From Ectocarpus siliculosus (taxonomy: Eukaryota > Sar > Phaeophyceae > Ectocarpales > Ectocarpaceae), in assembly GCA_000310025.1 (NCBI GenBank), contig FN649742.1, forward strand, positions 1,027,182-1,091,181: a stretch of 64,000 nucleotides of DNA, in the 5' to 3' direction. Shown here one piece after another: positions 12,444 to 24,561 of this stretch (the first letter of the stretch is position 1; the number at the start of each line of letters is the position of its first letter). Under the pieces are notes generated by a model. It worked only from the letters and a program-made list of their open reading frames with translations. It was not told the origin of the DNA and did no database searches. A program made the translations under genes and the position numbers.

Positions 12444-13976
12444 GTGACCTGGCCCAACGCTGGATATTCATCCTCTCCACTTCTATGGCGGACGTCCTGG
12501 AAAAGGGTGACATTTCGCCTGGTAAACCTCGGGTTTGCCGCCGTCTTCCTGTCATCGGCAATACTGCAGTACAACGACGACGACGGTATCGCATGGGCAG
12601 CTCTGTACTTCGTGGGTAAGATACATCAGACCACGAGATCAGGCAACATCTACATCAACCACTATAATAGCGTTAACGGCGACCGACCCTTCAAGGAGAA
12701 GAGTGTTGCCACTTGGAGATTCCTGTCGTTGTTCTCTGGTGTCTGATCCGTCTTCTGTTCGCCGCCTTCGCCCGCTTGGTGTTTCCTTGTTTCCACGTAG
12801 ACAGTGTCGGGCGTCCATACATCGCCCATGCCGTTTAGACCGTGTGGCATATGACGTGCTTCCGATGCGAAGCGCCTTCACCAAATAGATGTGTTCGTTG
12901 CGTTGCGTTGCACCGCACCATTAACTACGCATACAACGCATCCTGGTACAGCTAAGCCTGCACACAAACTGCGACCTGTAAGATTAACGTCCTGTAGCCG
13001 TCGTTTTCGATGTTCACCTCCGCACGCTACGATGCAGCCGCCGTATTCTGCATTCTGTCGGAGCTAAGCTGGAGACAACTGCGGACGTTCTTCGTGCTGC
13101 CAACGTTGTGGGTGTTTACTCTGTGCTCCTGGATCGGTGAGAATGAGAGGTCATACCGCATACGCGCCGCCATGATACGCACGCGAGCCATGGTTGTACA
13201 TAGTTTTTCTATGTACACTACATCCCCTAATGTTCGATAACTAGCTTCTGGGGTGTAAGGCTCCCCTCTCTTGCAGAGCTGCCACACAACTTCTGGCGAT
13301 GTTTTGTTGTCTTGTCCTTCGAGAGTGTGCGTGCGCTTGCAGAGCTACTAGAAGCGAGTGGCGTGCATTGGACAAAAGTTTCCTGTTGATACAATTGTAG
13401 CTTTTCCTTCCCAACCCCAGTGATTGTTTTTTAGTCAAGCACCGAATATTCTATTGCGCGGGCTCGAATGTTAATTGATAAAAACCAGCGTTACGAAACC
13501 GTGTTTATCGCGCCTCTCGTAGCTCTCGCGGCGTCGTAGCTGTGGCGCATTCATGAGAGGTTTCCAAGCGACAACGATTCTGCTTTTTGTGCCCACCTCA
13601 CCCAACTTCAGACCGCCCTCCTTCAAAAGAACCAAACTGTCGATGTCTCGGGATATTTGATGCTCTTGTTGCCGCGGGATTGATCCAGCGTTGTGCACAT
13701 GAAAACAGCAGTTGGTCTCTGACTGAATCAGCTCCTTTTCTGCGATACAACAGCCGCATTTTCCGTTCCAAACGGTATGCGAACACCAGTACATAAACGT
13801 CTGCTGGGTACAAGTCCGTTCTTTTGCGCACCCTCGCAGGAGCCGCGTATGTCCTGATTGCCCAGCTGCTCGTGGGCCACGCCGAGGGAGGGGCGTCGGG
13901 CGAAGACGCCATGGATTTTTACGGGCTACTGCTGGTTTCTTTCTGGATGTCCATCGTCCTGCTGCTAGATCGGTGA
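12444..13976 (+). CDS. TMEM220: TMEM220-family membrane protein
   Basis: Three exons join in phase: one ending at 12615 (donor GTAAGA, phase 1), 13038-13136 (acceptor CAG, donor GTGAGA, phase 1) and 13840-13976 with a TGA stop. The first contains RLVNLGFAAVFLSSAILQYN followed by DDDGIAWAALYF, the hallmark first helix plus Q-x-N-D-x-D-x-x-x-W signature of TMEM220 proteins. The second encodes two hydrophobic stretches (AAVFCILSELSW, FFVLPTLWVFTLCSW). The third encodes AAYVLIAQLLVGHAEGG and FYGLLLVSFWMSIVLLLDR, the last helix. Four helices are predicted in all, and the molecular function of the family is unknown. The start is unresolved: the frame is open back to a GTG at 12444 but has no in-frame ATG, so either a short first exon lies upstream or the first exon begins near 12506 at an AAG acceptor. 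Confidence 0.8.
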
Positions 13977-16358
13977 GCCGATTTTACCGCACACTCTTGT
14001 GCTCGAGGCTCTCACTCCCTGCGTCGTAAGCGCTCGTTTACTGCGACTGCGGTTCCCTGTTCGCTCATCCCGTGTTCATTTGTAACTAGCACCTGTTTTG
14101 TGGTGGGTAATGTTGTCTTAGTCTCTGGGCACCAATCGGTGTGCGTGGTGCTGTGAGTGCAAACAAACCAAAGGTGAGGTAAAAAAATGGCGATGAGCCA
14201 TGGTCGTATGCTCATGTTGACCTGTATGCATATTGAGTTGTCACCCCGAAGGCAAGCTTGTGTCCGCACATGCCCCCTGCTGGATTTGTCTGTCGCCACC
14301 CTCCTGATTTACTGACCCCCCCCCCCTTCCCCCCCCTCCCCCCCCCTTTTTTTCCCCTCTGCCTTTTTCTGAATCTTGCGGCCTTGCTTGATGCTCCAGG
14401 CATAACGTGGTCGGGGTGTTTCGTGGATACACGAGCTTGACGGAGCACGAGCGAGATCGGGAGGGGCACGTGCAGATGGGAGAGGTGGTTATTTGACTTG
14501 CCTCGTCGATATATATGTCCAATTGGGGTGGGCTACTTGCTGCTACGGTGTGTGCTTGGTGTTGCGCTCTCGTTTTTTGGCGCTACTGCTTCTTCTACCG
14601 CTGCTGCTGCGGTTAAACAGTGAAATTGATGTTTGCTTTGTTTCGGGGTTGTGTTGAAGTAGTGTATAAACGGGATAAGTGTGGTTAATATTTATTCGCG
14701 TGCAGACATACACGGTATGGCATAGCGTGCAGTATATAAAAAACGAGGAGGGCGAGTGCACGGGTACACTGGGGCTGGCGGTTACCTACGCAAGGCGCGT
14801 ACATATATTCTTAGAAATGGTTTAGTGGGCCAGGTAAGAGGGCGCCTGGTATTGTATCAGTTGCCTAAACTGCAGTAGGTGTTGAAATTGTTTTTTTGTT
14901 TGTTGGACTGGGGATCGCATTGACTACTTATGTTTTCTGCGGCTCGTTCGACTAAACAGCTCGGCACTGAATGCTCACAGTCTCTACGGAGGGACCCGAT
15001 AGGCAGCCATGATAGCTTATAAGTAAGGTTATCTTGTATACACCAAGGAAGTGGATTGGTCCGCCGGCCTTCCTTCCGCGTTGTGGGACGTGTCCCGAAT
15101 ATCGTATTCGAGTCGTGTCTACAGAGTTGGTTTCGGGATATTATGTGTCTGCCGATAGGGTACGCAAAGAAATTACAACAGCACCAAAAACTTTGTACGG
15201 CGCCATGTTGGGAGGCTGCACGGAGCAATTATGTCTTGGCCGCCACCGCATGCTGATGTTTTGGGTGCTCAGCTCATTTGTGCGCGAAATATTGATGGCA
15301 CCGTGGGCGAGGTTCTGTCTGAAGCGGAAGCGTTGTGTCTGAGCTCTCCCCGCTTGGTTGATTTGAGCGAGGAGTTGAACCTATCGCCGGCTTGGGAAAA
15401 CTGAACTTCTACCACCAAATTTGTTACTCCGGAGCCGGCCTTTGCTCCCATTTTCGATTTACCAGAGGTCGTAAACGAAGTCACACCGCCTCTAAATGTG
15501 GGCAAGTAGGAAACGTTGATTTCACGTGTTGGTAACATTCGTGTGTGTGTGTATTCGCAACAATATTACGGCAGGGGGGACAGACCCATGGATGACGCAC
15601 AGGGGCATCGCACTACGCCATCCTTGAGCTTCTCCTCGCCGCCTGCTGTTGTGGGTGTCTCGTAGACCCCGCTACATTGTTACCCGTCGGACACACGCAA
15701 ATCAAACCCACCAATGAACGGTGAATGAACGATTGAGCACAAAATGTCTTGCAATTTACGCCATTCGTGTCCATCCACGCAAGGACATACAGCTGGCTTC
15801 CTCAGCCTGCCCCCACGTTATCCAGAACCTGAGGTTGCCCATATCACATGGGGCGCCTGCACGGCATGGAACAATAGATGCATGTGGTATGGAATAGGTG
15901 TACTTGTTTCACAAAAACATGGTACGGTACTCGACATACAACGCCTTACTCGATACAAAACGCCAAAAAAATCATGGCACGTACACTACTCGACGCAAAA
16001 AGGCCAGACATGCACGTGAATTTCACGCAAACCAACGTAAAGCCAGCATTCACCACTACCATCAACTCCGCACCACATGCGCTACGACACCACTCGACAC
16101 CATGCGACCACTCGCGCATTCAGCGATGCTTGCCCTTGCACCTACAATACGACATCCTTTTTCAAAAACATGTTGCTTCCAACGCGCAACCTCCGGGAAG
16201 CGCACGTTCTATGTCTATCAGGATACACACAAAATCTGGTAGACAACGGTCACCAACAATAAATGACGAAATAGTAGTAGTACCGCCACCGCAAAAAACC
16301 CAGCCCAAAAAAGAAGCATGATGAATGGGGGTAATCGTTAACCCCTCCCCCCGCCACT
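13977..16358. other. Intergenic, simple-sequence rich
   Basis: No supportable gene. It holds pyrimidine and C-rich runs at about 14316-14358 and a short GT microsatellite at 15541-15553. A plus-strand frame at 15744-16019 and overlapping ones to 16321 show no domain. Confidence 0.45.
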
Positions 16359-18203
16359 TCACAGCGCCCCTCCTGCTTGGCATACTTTGACAGCCACCTC
16401 GTCAATCCTCTTGCCTAATGACTCCACGGTCTCGCCGAAGTTGACCGGAATCCTGAGAATCTCACGACCTCCCAGGTGCAGGTGGAGCGAAGGTAGCCGG
16501 CCTATGGCTTGCCTGTCCGCAACCTTGTTTGAATCAACAGAGAGAAAAGACGCGGTGGGCCATCATCACACGTGACAGCAGTGAACGAAGGGGGGGAAAG
16601 GGTTATATTCAACGGACATTTTGAAAAATATTCGATGCACCCAGAGGGACGCAAATATGCCAATGCACCCACACTTGGCAGTCCCTCCCACACAGACCTG
16701 CACTATTAGAACCGTTTACCACCCAAGAGCGACCTCACCCTGCTCCAAGCACCTCCGACCTACATAGCACCTACCCACGCAGTAACACCCCTATTATAGC
16801 ACCTTCCAAGCAATAACAACCTAGAAATTCCCCGGTCAACACCAACCTAGCGCCAATGCCGGCACACTAACCTAGACCTTAGCCACCCAGCGCCAACCTA
16901 ACACCTATTGGGTGGATTTGGGGTTAGGGTTAAAGTTAACGTTTGTAGCCGGTTTCATGCCCCTGCCTAAAAGCGGAGAATCTCAGGTTGAGAAGTACCA
17001 GTTTGCTTTGTGAAAAAACAACTGGTTGCCGGGTTCAAGGCTGGAACTTTTTGTCCTCTGTTTTCCTGCGTAGGACATTTTCGGCCTGCGGAAGGGTGTG
17101 GGTGCGTCCTCCTGGGTGCAAACAGTTTTTTTGGGACTTTTTTCAACGGAATTGCTGCAGCGAGCTGCTACTATCTGTGTAACATGAAGATGCTGACGGA
17201 GTACGTCGCCGAGATGCAGCCGTTCAGCGGGCGAGCTATTCGTCATGACGCCTGGTGTATCAAACCCAAGCATTGTGAGCACTCTTTCACGAGGGGGTGA
17301 TCGTCGATAGATTTGGCGAAGGTGTCAATACTTCCACTCTCTGTGCTCGGGAACGGCTAGCAACACAACCGCAAAACACACCTCGATAAGGCTCATGACG
17401 TTGGCCTCCGCTAGCAAGACCGGCACCCGTTCCGCCCGCGGTTCTGCCGCCTCCGGTTGCAACGTCCCCGTCGTCGTGGTTACCGCTCCAACGCTTTCTG
17501 GCTCCAGATCGGGCTGTGCCCCCGGTGGCGATGGCGGCTTGGCTCCTGACACTCCCGAGCGATGTCGCCGTTGCTCTTGCGGGTCTGTCTGTTGGCGCTG
17601 GTCGTTGGGCTGTTGGCCCTCTGGTGGCTCCTGCTGCAGGAGGGCGAGGCTTTCGAGGATGCCCACTGCGTGCTGGGAGTAGCTCGTGCCGCCGTGGAAG
17701 AGAACAGCCACCAGCTTGTGCCAGTTTCTGTGCAAACGAGGGACGCCAGCGAACCGACCAGTGAGAGGAGGGATCTACTCCGAGCAGCAGTCAAGGTCAA
17801 GTCCAGGGCACGACAAACACTGCACCAGCCACGAAAAAGGCACAGACAGCAACTTCCCTTGATACCAGGTGGACAAAACGCAACCTAGGCCAAATCACAT
17901 CAGGCATCATATATACAGCCACACACCAAACAATTCGACCAAACATCAAGAGATACATGTACAACCAACACTAAATATCTCGAAAACCGCACGCACCGCA
18001 CGAGAGTCCCGTAGAACTGGTCGCTCGTCCGCATCACCAGAGGCCGTCGTTGCGATAGCGCCGTCGCTTGCCAAGCCTCCCCCACGCTGCTGCCGCCGAC
18101 ATCATCGTTCAATGGCATCCACTCCACCCCCGGCAGCGACGGCGCCGCGCTCCCCGGTGGCGGCTCGCTCTCCCACGACTTGGTCTCGGCCCTGGCCACC
18201 ACC
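16359..18203 (-). CDS. Unknown protein, partial multi-exon model
   Basis: Two exons join well on the minus strand: 17997-18203 (VVARAETKSW...MRTSDQFYGTLV, donor GTGCGT, phase 2) and 17382-17727 (acceptor CACAG, continuing RNWHKLVAVLFHGGTSYSQ, donor GTGTGT, phase 0). The junction FYGTLVRNWHKLVAVLFHGG reads as one continuous protein. A further coding-looking exon ends in a TGA at 16359-16361 and encodes LHLHLGGREILRIPVNFGE followed by TVESLGKRIDEVAVKVCQAG. Its acceptor phase (1 or 2) does not match directly, so at least one more exon lies between. The middle of the protein is Gln/Pro rich. I do not recognise the family; no membrane segment is evident. The N-terminus is missing and would lie upstream of 18203. 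Confidence 0.45.
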
Positions 18204-18672
18204 CTGAGACGTTTTTTTTCCCGGTGGGTCCGCAAGCCCAAAAGACATGGAGGGAAAAAAATGAACCAGGGGGGGGTGCGCTTTAGCAGCTTGGTAAACC
18301 AAGGAGCAGTGCCGAACGCCGTTTCACAAAATATTGCACATGCAAAAAACACAAGCGAGCCCTGTCTAGTTTTGAGCAACAGTCACTACATGTACAGCGC
18401 CTGCCTGCACAAACCGGTCAACAAGGAGAAATAGCCACCGTCGCGCAAGGGTCGGAGTACTGCTAGAAAGGAGTAGCCTACGCCGCTTTTTATGAGGCAG
18501 GCATGTTGGATCAAGTATGGAATCGGTGGAATTTCGGGGTTAATGGTTGGGGCTAGGGTCTACGTAATCCCTGTCTCTCTATTGCATAGATAAAGTTCAT
18601 TTCTTCGCACAGGCAGTCCCTTGGAAGCAAGAGTACCAACTCGAATATGAGTAGTATTGTAGTGTAGACCTC

Positions 18673-18859
18673 TCACCTCGCCCAGTCCTCGAGCTGGCGG
18701 TTGTCTACCGCGCGAAGAACATCCGAGTGTACCCGTCCGCAAGACGCCACCACACCGACAACCTGGCAGCCGACAACAGAGCCTGTGAGTGTATACGTGT
18801 TCTGACCGGGCACGCTGTTCCTGTGCTAAATAGACGCGTCGCCTGGCGGAGACAGACAA

Positions 18860-18901
<42 letters not shown>

Positions 18902-21900
18902 GGACAGTCAGACAGACAGACAGGCAGACAGACCCACCTCGCGCGGCAGCTTGGTGCCCAGCGAGAAGTCAAGTGGCTCCCCGCGTGTGTCCGTCACTTT
19001 CCCGCCGGCTTCCTGGGCAACGCGAACAAAGCGGTGGAGCAGGTGGCGTGAAAAGAAGCAAGAATTGAGGTACGTACGCCCCGCAGCCGCGTAATCGTCG
19101 TGGTGCACAGTGAAGGGAGGAGTGACCAGCAGACTTGACGTCGAGTCCCCTCCCTTGGTAAAGACGTGTTGCAAAGTGTGTTAAAAAAGTCTCTCCCCCC
19201 CGACCAACCCCGTCGGGACTACACTTCCATCGGCTCCTTCTTCCAGTGTTTCCTGTCTCACCCGGATAACGACGGACCCAGCACAGTGATCCCAGATATT
19301 CTCCACGTATCCCCAACGCGGGAGGCGGAGGTAGATCCCCCCCTGTCAGTTTCGTTTGAGGCGCGAGCGACGAGTCTGGTCGGTCAGAACCTCTAACACA
19401 ACCATGTCAAGGACGCAGTGTTCGAACAGCTGAGGCATGTCACCACCAAAGCATATTCTCACCACGCCACCACCCCGAAAAACAAGTGCGTGCGGAAGAC
19501 ACCAACTCAAAGGACCTCTACTACAGTCCGCGCCGCGCACCCAACAAGCCACGCGAGCGAGCCCTTGGCTGAACGCCAAATCACGCCATGCATACAATCC
19601 GAAACATAGCCGTGCTAGACCCCCTCCCATGCTTTCTCTACCGTAAGTACGGTACACCACGAGATTCTCGGTACGGTTCACCTGTCCCTCCGAGAGCAGC
19701 CCGTACTTGCATTGCCCGTCGACCCTGATGGGGGGAAGCGTAATCCCGAGGTCGTTGCAAACCTGCGCCGCAACGGCATGAGAGGTGTGGCCAGCTTCCA
19801 CCGACTCCAACACCCGAGTGTCGCACGGCTTCCGAGCGTGGTCTACGAAGACTCGCCTAGAATCGTCCGCGCCGGCCGAGATCCCGCGCACGAACGTCCC
19901 TTCTCCCAGCGCCGCGGTGTACAGCAGCCCCCTGTCTCGATGCCAGCGGTGGGCGAGGAACACAAGACAGAGAGACGTGTGAGATGGTACGTCGGGGTTG
20001 GTGAGACAAGGACCGAGGCTGACACCACAATATAGTCTTAAACAGGCGCGCCAAGACTTGTTTAAGATAAAACCGGGACAGGGTTGAGGGCGATGGATGC
20101 TCTTGTACAAGTAGAAAGGGATTCCCACTAAGACGGAAGGGGCGACACGTGGGATACGCCACCGACACCAGGATCTCCCTTAAGCCTAAATTCACACCAA
20201 AGGTGGAACGAAAAACTTTGGAGCATCGATCGACGAAATCTCACAACAAGCAGCAACGGCCCAGAAGTTCATGCACATTGGATGCAGAGATCAATTCTGC
20301 ACCTCACCTTGCCTCCCCTCCCTGAGCCCATCCCGAAAACTCAGATGGGTGCTCGTGGCATGGAAGATTAGGGCACCCCAGTACGCCTGCCACAGCCTTC
20401 CCACCGTCCAGCAGACCCTGCAACGAAGAGGGATTGAGCGTGTAGGGGCGTGTGTGTGTGGGGGGTAACGGGGCTTGCTCGCAGGAGGGCGAAAAGGGGG
20501 GCTTGACACGGCTATGGTAACGTCAACGTTGTTTGATGAACTGACGGCGCTGGTTTATCGATTGCATCTACTTGCTTCGAGCTTCCCCAGCTTGCGGGAG
20601 GGAGGGCACATACCTATTCAGAAACTGTGATATACCCAGGTGTCAGAATTCTTATTGTCGTTGCTGGAGTAAAAAGCGACCACCTACACATGCTGAAACA
20701 GCGCCCGGCTGTCGATGCAATCTGAGATAAATGTACACAGCACGCCTGACGAAGAGGGAGCAATCGAGCAAGCATATGCCCCACCCCCCTTTTCGCCCCC
20801 TCTTTCCTCACCAGCGCCACGCAAAACTGCTCCCCTCGTAGAAACCCCTTCGTGCCGTCAATCGGGTCAAGCACCCAGGTCCTGCCTCCCTTCCCCCTGC
20901 GCCCCCTCTTGTTCTTGCCATGCCCGCGCGTTCCCAGATCGATGGCCGCGCACAGCTCGGCCTCCGCCAGACCCTGCCGCCCCAGCACCGTCCTCACAAC
21001 GGACAGGACGTGGGACAAGGATTCCGGGTCCTGTCGAAGGACGGAGGAGCTCTCTTCGGCGATGAAGCCGTGCCCGGGGAAGTATCTCGAGAGCACGCCC
21101 AGCACCAGCGCTTGGACGGTGAAGTCGGCCACCGTAACGGGGGACGAGTCCGTCTTGCTGCGGAGCACGTGGCGACGTAATGAGGTCGGGAAGGGGCGAG
21201 GCCGGAGGGCGAGATTCGGCCGGACGTCGGGGTGGGCGGGCGGGATCCAACAATATCGCTATCAGCATTAGCTTGGAACCGAAACATTCGCCAACGTGGA
21301 TACCATCCCGCCACTTCCACACTACAATACCACCTGCCGCCGGTGCGCTCTGTTGTTCTTTTGACCACTGGTACACTGTATAAACCATCGCATCATGTCC
21401 AAGACCTGATGGCTTCCGCTTTGCATAGCTCCCCCTGCAGCTCCCTCGCTACGTGGCTGGCGATCTGCACGACGTAGGTGGCAACCGCCATCTCATCCCG
21501 ATAGTCTCCACCCGCCGCATCGGGAGACCACAGCTCTTTCAGAGTCGCTGCGGAAAAAAGCCACGGAAGGGCGCCATAAAAAGCAGAGACAGGTGCCTTG
21601 AGACATGGGGGGCAAGAAGACAACAACGGTCCCCTCATTCGGTGGGCGATTAGAAGTAATCGTCACGGCGGTTGCCAGGAAAAGGAGCAACACGATCACC
21701 AAACAACTGAAACAATCAACACCAAACACGTGCAGCTCGCGAGTGATGCTGGTCTAAGCTTACATAGGGCTTTCACCCACGAGGTGAGGTCAACCCAACA
21801 TGGGGAAGGGGAGTGCACGCATCGACCCCAAAAGAGGCTACTAGCGTGGGATAGGAAGAAACGAATCAATCTTCGAAGACTGCGACCCAACAAAGCGTTT

Positions 21901-23334
21901 GCAGCAAGCAGGTTCAAGTTGCGACGTCCTGCAGTCACCGCAGGCGAACCAACCAAGCAAAGGACGAGGAGAGAACTCACACGTATCCTCCGGCCGAGAC
22001 AGCGAGAGCGCGGCTTCCACCCTCTTGGCAAGCTCCTCCTCGAAAGGCACATCGCCGTGGGTGTGGTACTCGTCGAAAGCTAGCCCCCCCCGCTCAAAGC
22101 GAAACGCCGGCAGGTAATCCTTCCTGAACACGATCCCGCCGTTGGCTTCAAAGCCGTCGGATTCTTCGTCCTCGGCCCCCCTCCCCCCCCCCCCCCCCCC
22201 CCNNNNNNNNNNNNNNNNNNNNNNNNNNNNNNNNNNNNNNNNNNNNNNNNNNNNNNNNNNNNNNNNNNNNNNNNNNNNNNNNNNNNNNNNNNNNNNNNNN
22301 NNTGGAGGGTCCCCCCCCCCCCCCCCCCCCTCCTCCTCTGAGCTCGCCTGCGGTCGGAGGCGTACGGTTACTCGACCTTGGGCCTTTGAAAGCAAATCTT
22401 TCGTCAGGGTCTCGATTCTGTGCGGGGCGGGGTACAAAAGGCGGGCGGAAAGCAAACCATGTCATTCTGGAACAGGCTCTTACGTGTTGTCGGCAAAAGC
22501 TTGGGAGAGCGCCGCTCTTTCTTAACACCTTGGGTATACTCAGGTGAGGTGCGACCCATCCAACAACGCAGCGACTCTGCGCTGAGTTTTCAAGTGCCCC
22601 CCTCCCTCTCTCTGGTGAAACTTGATCGACTTGCCGCTATCCTCTCGATTCGCGGGGTCGGCGGCAGCGCGCCATGCAGCACCCATGGATAGTGCCCGAG
22701 TTACATAATTAAGCCGATCAGAAATGTTGTGTGCAAACAACCATGCGTAATGCAGGCAAGAGCAAACAAGGCTATGCAGCTCATGAGCATGCACCACCAG
22801 CGAAATGCAAGTGTGGCGACTACGCGCACGTACCTCCCGTCCCCAGGGACGAAGTGGGCATCGACGACAAGCTCTCCGTTATCCAGTCCATTGTTTGGAC
22901 TTTGCTCAGCGGACAAGGCGTCAACACCCTTCCTGCAGAACACGAAAGCGGAGCACATGATACCCAAGATTGAGGGGAGAAATTTGAGTTTTTCTAAGGC
23001 ACACCGGCACGGGCACATTAGAGAAGCACAGGTAGGTATCCTATCATTGCGCCTATGCTCAGAACAGCTCTAGTTTGTTCCTTCAACAACAATGCATCAT
23101 GTGTAAACGTACTTACCGGCTGTTGTCGTAGTTGCTTGATGGGCGAGCGGTCAGCCTCTGCTGCAACGCGAACCCCTGAGTGTAGCCAGACAGTCTACCT
23201 AGTACCAAAATTGCAAAGGCGAGGTTTAAGTTGGGGAGCATCGTGCAGCGGCAGTGGGAGCATGCCGAACGTACCATGGCACACGCCCGCTGATCTCACC
23301 TACATGCAAGCACGCCAACTTGAGCATCTCCCAT
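18673..23334 (-). CDS. BPNT1: 3'(2'),5'-bisphosphate nucleotidase (SAL1/HAL2/BPNT1 type) with N-terminal extension
   Basis: Exons read in consistent phase: 23300-23334, 22834-22932, one starting 22417 and entering the N gap, one ending 21981, then 21406-21547, 20812-21157, 20308-20417, 19682-19931, 19262-19342, 18938-19012 and 18673-18762. The catalytic half has every inositol-phosphatase-superfamily landmark: KTDSSPVTVADF, FIAEESS (metal-binding Glu), WVLDPIDGTKGF, VAGVLGCPNLP, DGQCKYGLL, NIWDHCAG and EAGGKVTDTRGEPLDFS. The enzyme removes the 3' phosphate from PAP and PAPS, protecting sulfur assimilation and RNA processing; Li+ and Na+ sensitivity is typical of the family. The N-terminus starts MGDAQVGVLACR and adds well over 100 residues (with ERGGLAFDEYHTHGDV) before the usual family start near DYRDEMAVATYVV. 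That extension is joined by matching phases but is interrupted by the gap, so it is less certain than the catalytic part. Confidence 0.85.
18849..18933 (+). repeat. (GACA)n microsatellite inside an intron
   Basis: A run of GACA units with minor variants (AACA, GTCA, GGCA) fills the last intron of the nucleotidase gene and begins almost directly after its GTGGGT donor when read on the minus strand as (TGTC)n. Confidence 0.9.
22203..22302. other. Assembly gap (100 N) flanked by C homopolymers
   Basis: A block of exactly 100 N sits between C-runs on both sides (about 22183-22202 and 22311-22330). On the minus strand it falls within or beside an exon of the nucleotidase gene, where it would encode Gly-rich sequence following SSEEE. 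The round number suggests a placeholder, so reading frame across it is meaningless. Confidence 0.95.
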
Positions 23335-23481
23335 AGGGGGTCCGTCGATCATCCCTAGGCCCTAACCGCATACCTCACCTAATACTCTACAGTAGAACCA
23401 ATATTCTGCGTCGTCCCCCCAATCGGCGACCAACCCTCGCGCTGCACAGCAAAGCAGTGTTTGCTGCTGTACGCTGCGACC
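23335..23481. promoter_or_regulatory. Short shared spacer between two divergent genes
   Basis: Only 147 bases separate the ATG of the nucleotidase (minus, 23334) from the ATG of SRP receptor beta (plus, 23482). Both 5' UTRs and any core promoters must lie in or overlap this spacer, so it is a candidate bidirectional promoter. I see no clear TATA box. The claim depends on the 35-base first exon of the nucleotidase model being right. Confidence 0.5.
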
Positions 23482-24561
23482 ATGCTCGAGCCGACGATGG
23501 TATACGTCGCCCCTGCGGCCTCGCGTCGTGGCGGCGGTGGCGGCGGCGGTGGATTTGCGAATAGAACGGTCTGTTTTGCTGTGCTGCTGCTGCTGCTTGG
23601 TGCTGCTCGGTCGACGGCGGTTGCACCCGGAACAACGAGCTCGGGCAGCGGTGCCGCCGAGCCTGGCGAGGGAGAAATCGCTGGCGTCGTGGCGCAGGCG
23701 CTCGCGTCGAACAGTGACAAGGCCGCTGCTGTCCTCTCTCAGCTCGAATCGCTCCTGGCGTCGCTGGAGTCGTTCCTGGCGGAGTACGGCTTACCGTCCG
23801 CTTCCTTGGTATTCCCCGGGGTCGCTATCGCCATCTTCTTGCTGGTGTTGCTCGGGAAGGTCGGCATCGGCGGCGGGGGTGGCAGCGGGTCGTCAAAGAA
23901 ACGTAAAGGTGTGGTGCTATTTCTCGGGCCCTGTGGCTCCGGGAAGACGGCCATGTGCTACCGGCTCTCCCACGGTGGAGAAACCGGCCTAGTGCCGACG
24001 GCAACCTCGATGGAGGCCTGCAGGTATCCCTGCAGCAGCGGCCGGCTATCCGAACTACTAGCTCGAAACGGCAATGGACCCTCGTCTTCTGCTCGGTCCG
24101 GGTCGCTGGTGGACTACCCGGGCCACGAGAGACTCAGGGGCGGGGTGGGCGAAGAGCTGCGCGGGGCCGACCGCGTCGTGTTCATGCTGGACGGGTCCTG
24201 CCTCGCGGCGCAGGTGGCGGCCGGCGCCGAGCTCCTTTACGACGTCCTCACCGACCCGTCGCTCGAGGGCTGCCAAGGACTCATGCTCGCGCTGAACAAG
24301 AGCGACCTCAAGGAGGCCAAGGCGTCTCGGGCCAAGACCCTGCTGCAGAAGGAGCTGGACAAGCTGAGAGGCACCCGCGGGATGCTTGGGACGCAGGGGG
24401 AGGAGGACGACATGCCGGTCGCGATGGCGTTGGGGAGGCCCGGGCAGCCCTTCAGCCTGGAGGTGGATTCGCCATGCGAGGTGGTTGTCGCTGGTTGTTC
24501 TGTGGCAAAGGAAGGGGGGCTGGACTCGGTGGTAGACTTCGTGCGCGCGTCGCTTGTGTAA
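23482..24561 (+). CDS. SRPRB: Signal recognition particle receptor subunit beta
   Basis: An uninterrupted 359-residue frame from the ATG at 23482 to TAA; the frame extends seven codons upstream but only to a TTG. Features in order: a Gly-run near residues 17-24, a hydrophobic segment at about 30-40 (signal-like), a membrane anchor at about 109-129 (VFPGVAIAIFLLVLLG), then a small-GTPase domain with G1 GPCGSGKT (149-156), G3 DYPGHERLR (211 onward) and G4 NKSD (about 277). SRbeta anchors the SRP receptor alpha subunit in the ER membrane and its GTP state controls docking of ribosome-nascent chains. The atypical G3 with Tyr-Pro after Asp and the N-terminal anchor distinguish SRbeta from Arf and Rab proteins. 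The long N-terminal region before the anchor, with an Ala/Ser-rich possible helix, is longer than in animals. Divergently arranged with the nucleotidase gene. Confidence 0.92.
   Translation: MLEPTMVYVAPAASRRGGGGGGGGFANRTVCFAVLLLLLGAARSTAVAPGTTSSGSGAAEPGEGEIAGVVAQALASNSDKAAAVLSQLESLLASLESFLAEYGLPSASLVFPGVAIAIFLLVLLGKVGIGGGGGSGSSKKRKGVVLFLGPCGSGKTAMCYRLSHGGETGLVPTATSMEACRYPCSSGRLSELLARNGNGPSSSARSGSLVDYPGHERLRGGVGEELRGADRVVFMLDGSCLAAQVAAGAELLYDVLTDPSLEGCQGLMLALNKSDLKEAKASRAKTLLQKELDKLRGTRGMLGTQGEEDDMPVAMALGRPGQPFSLEVDSPCEVVVAGCSVAKEGGLDSVVDFVRASLV

Noticed and set aside
16915-16935. Telomere-like GGGTTAGGGTTA
   Set aside because: Only about one and a half units, with no array; too short to mean anything.
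19337-19343. Suspected frameshift in a G homopolymer of the nucleotidase gene
   Set aside because: The first G of the seven belongs to the AG acceptor. The remaining six keep the frame (GGIYLRLP), so no frameshift is needed.
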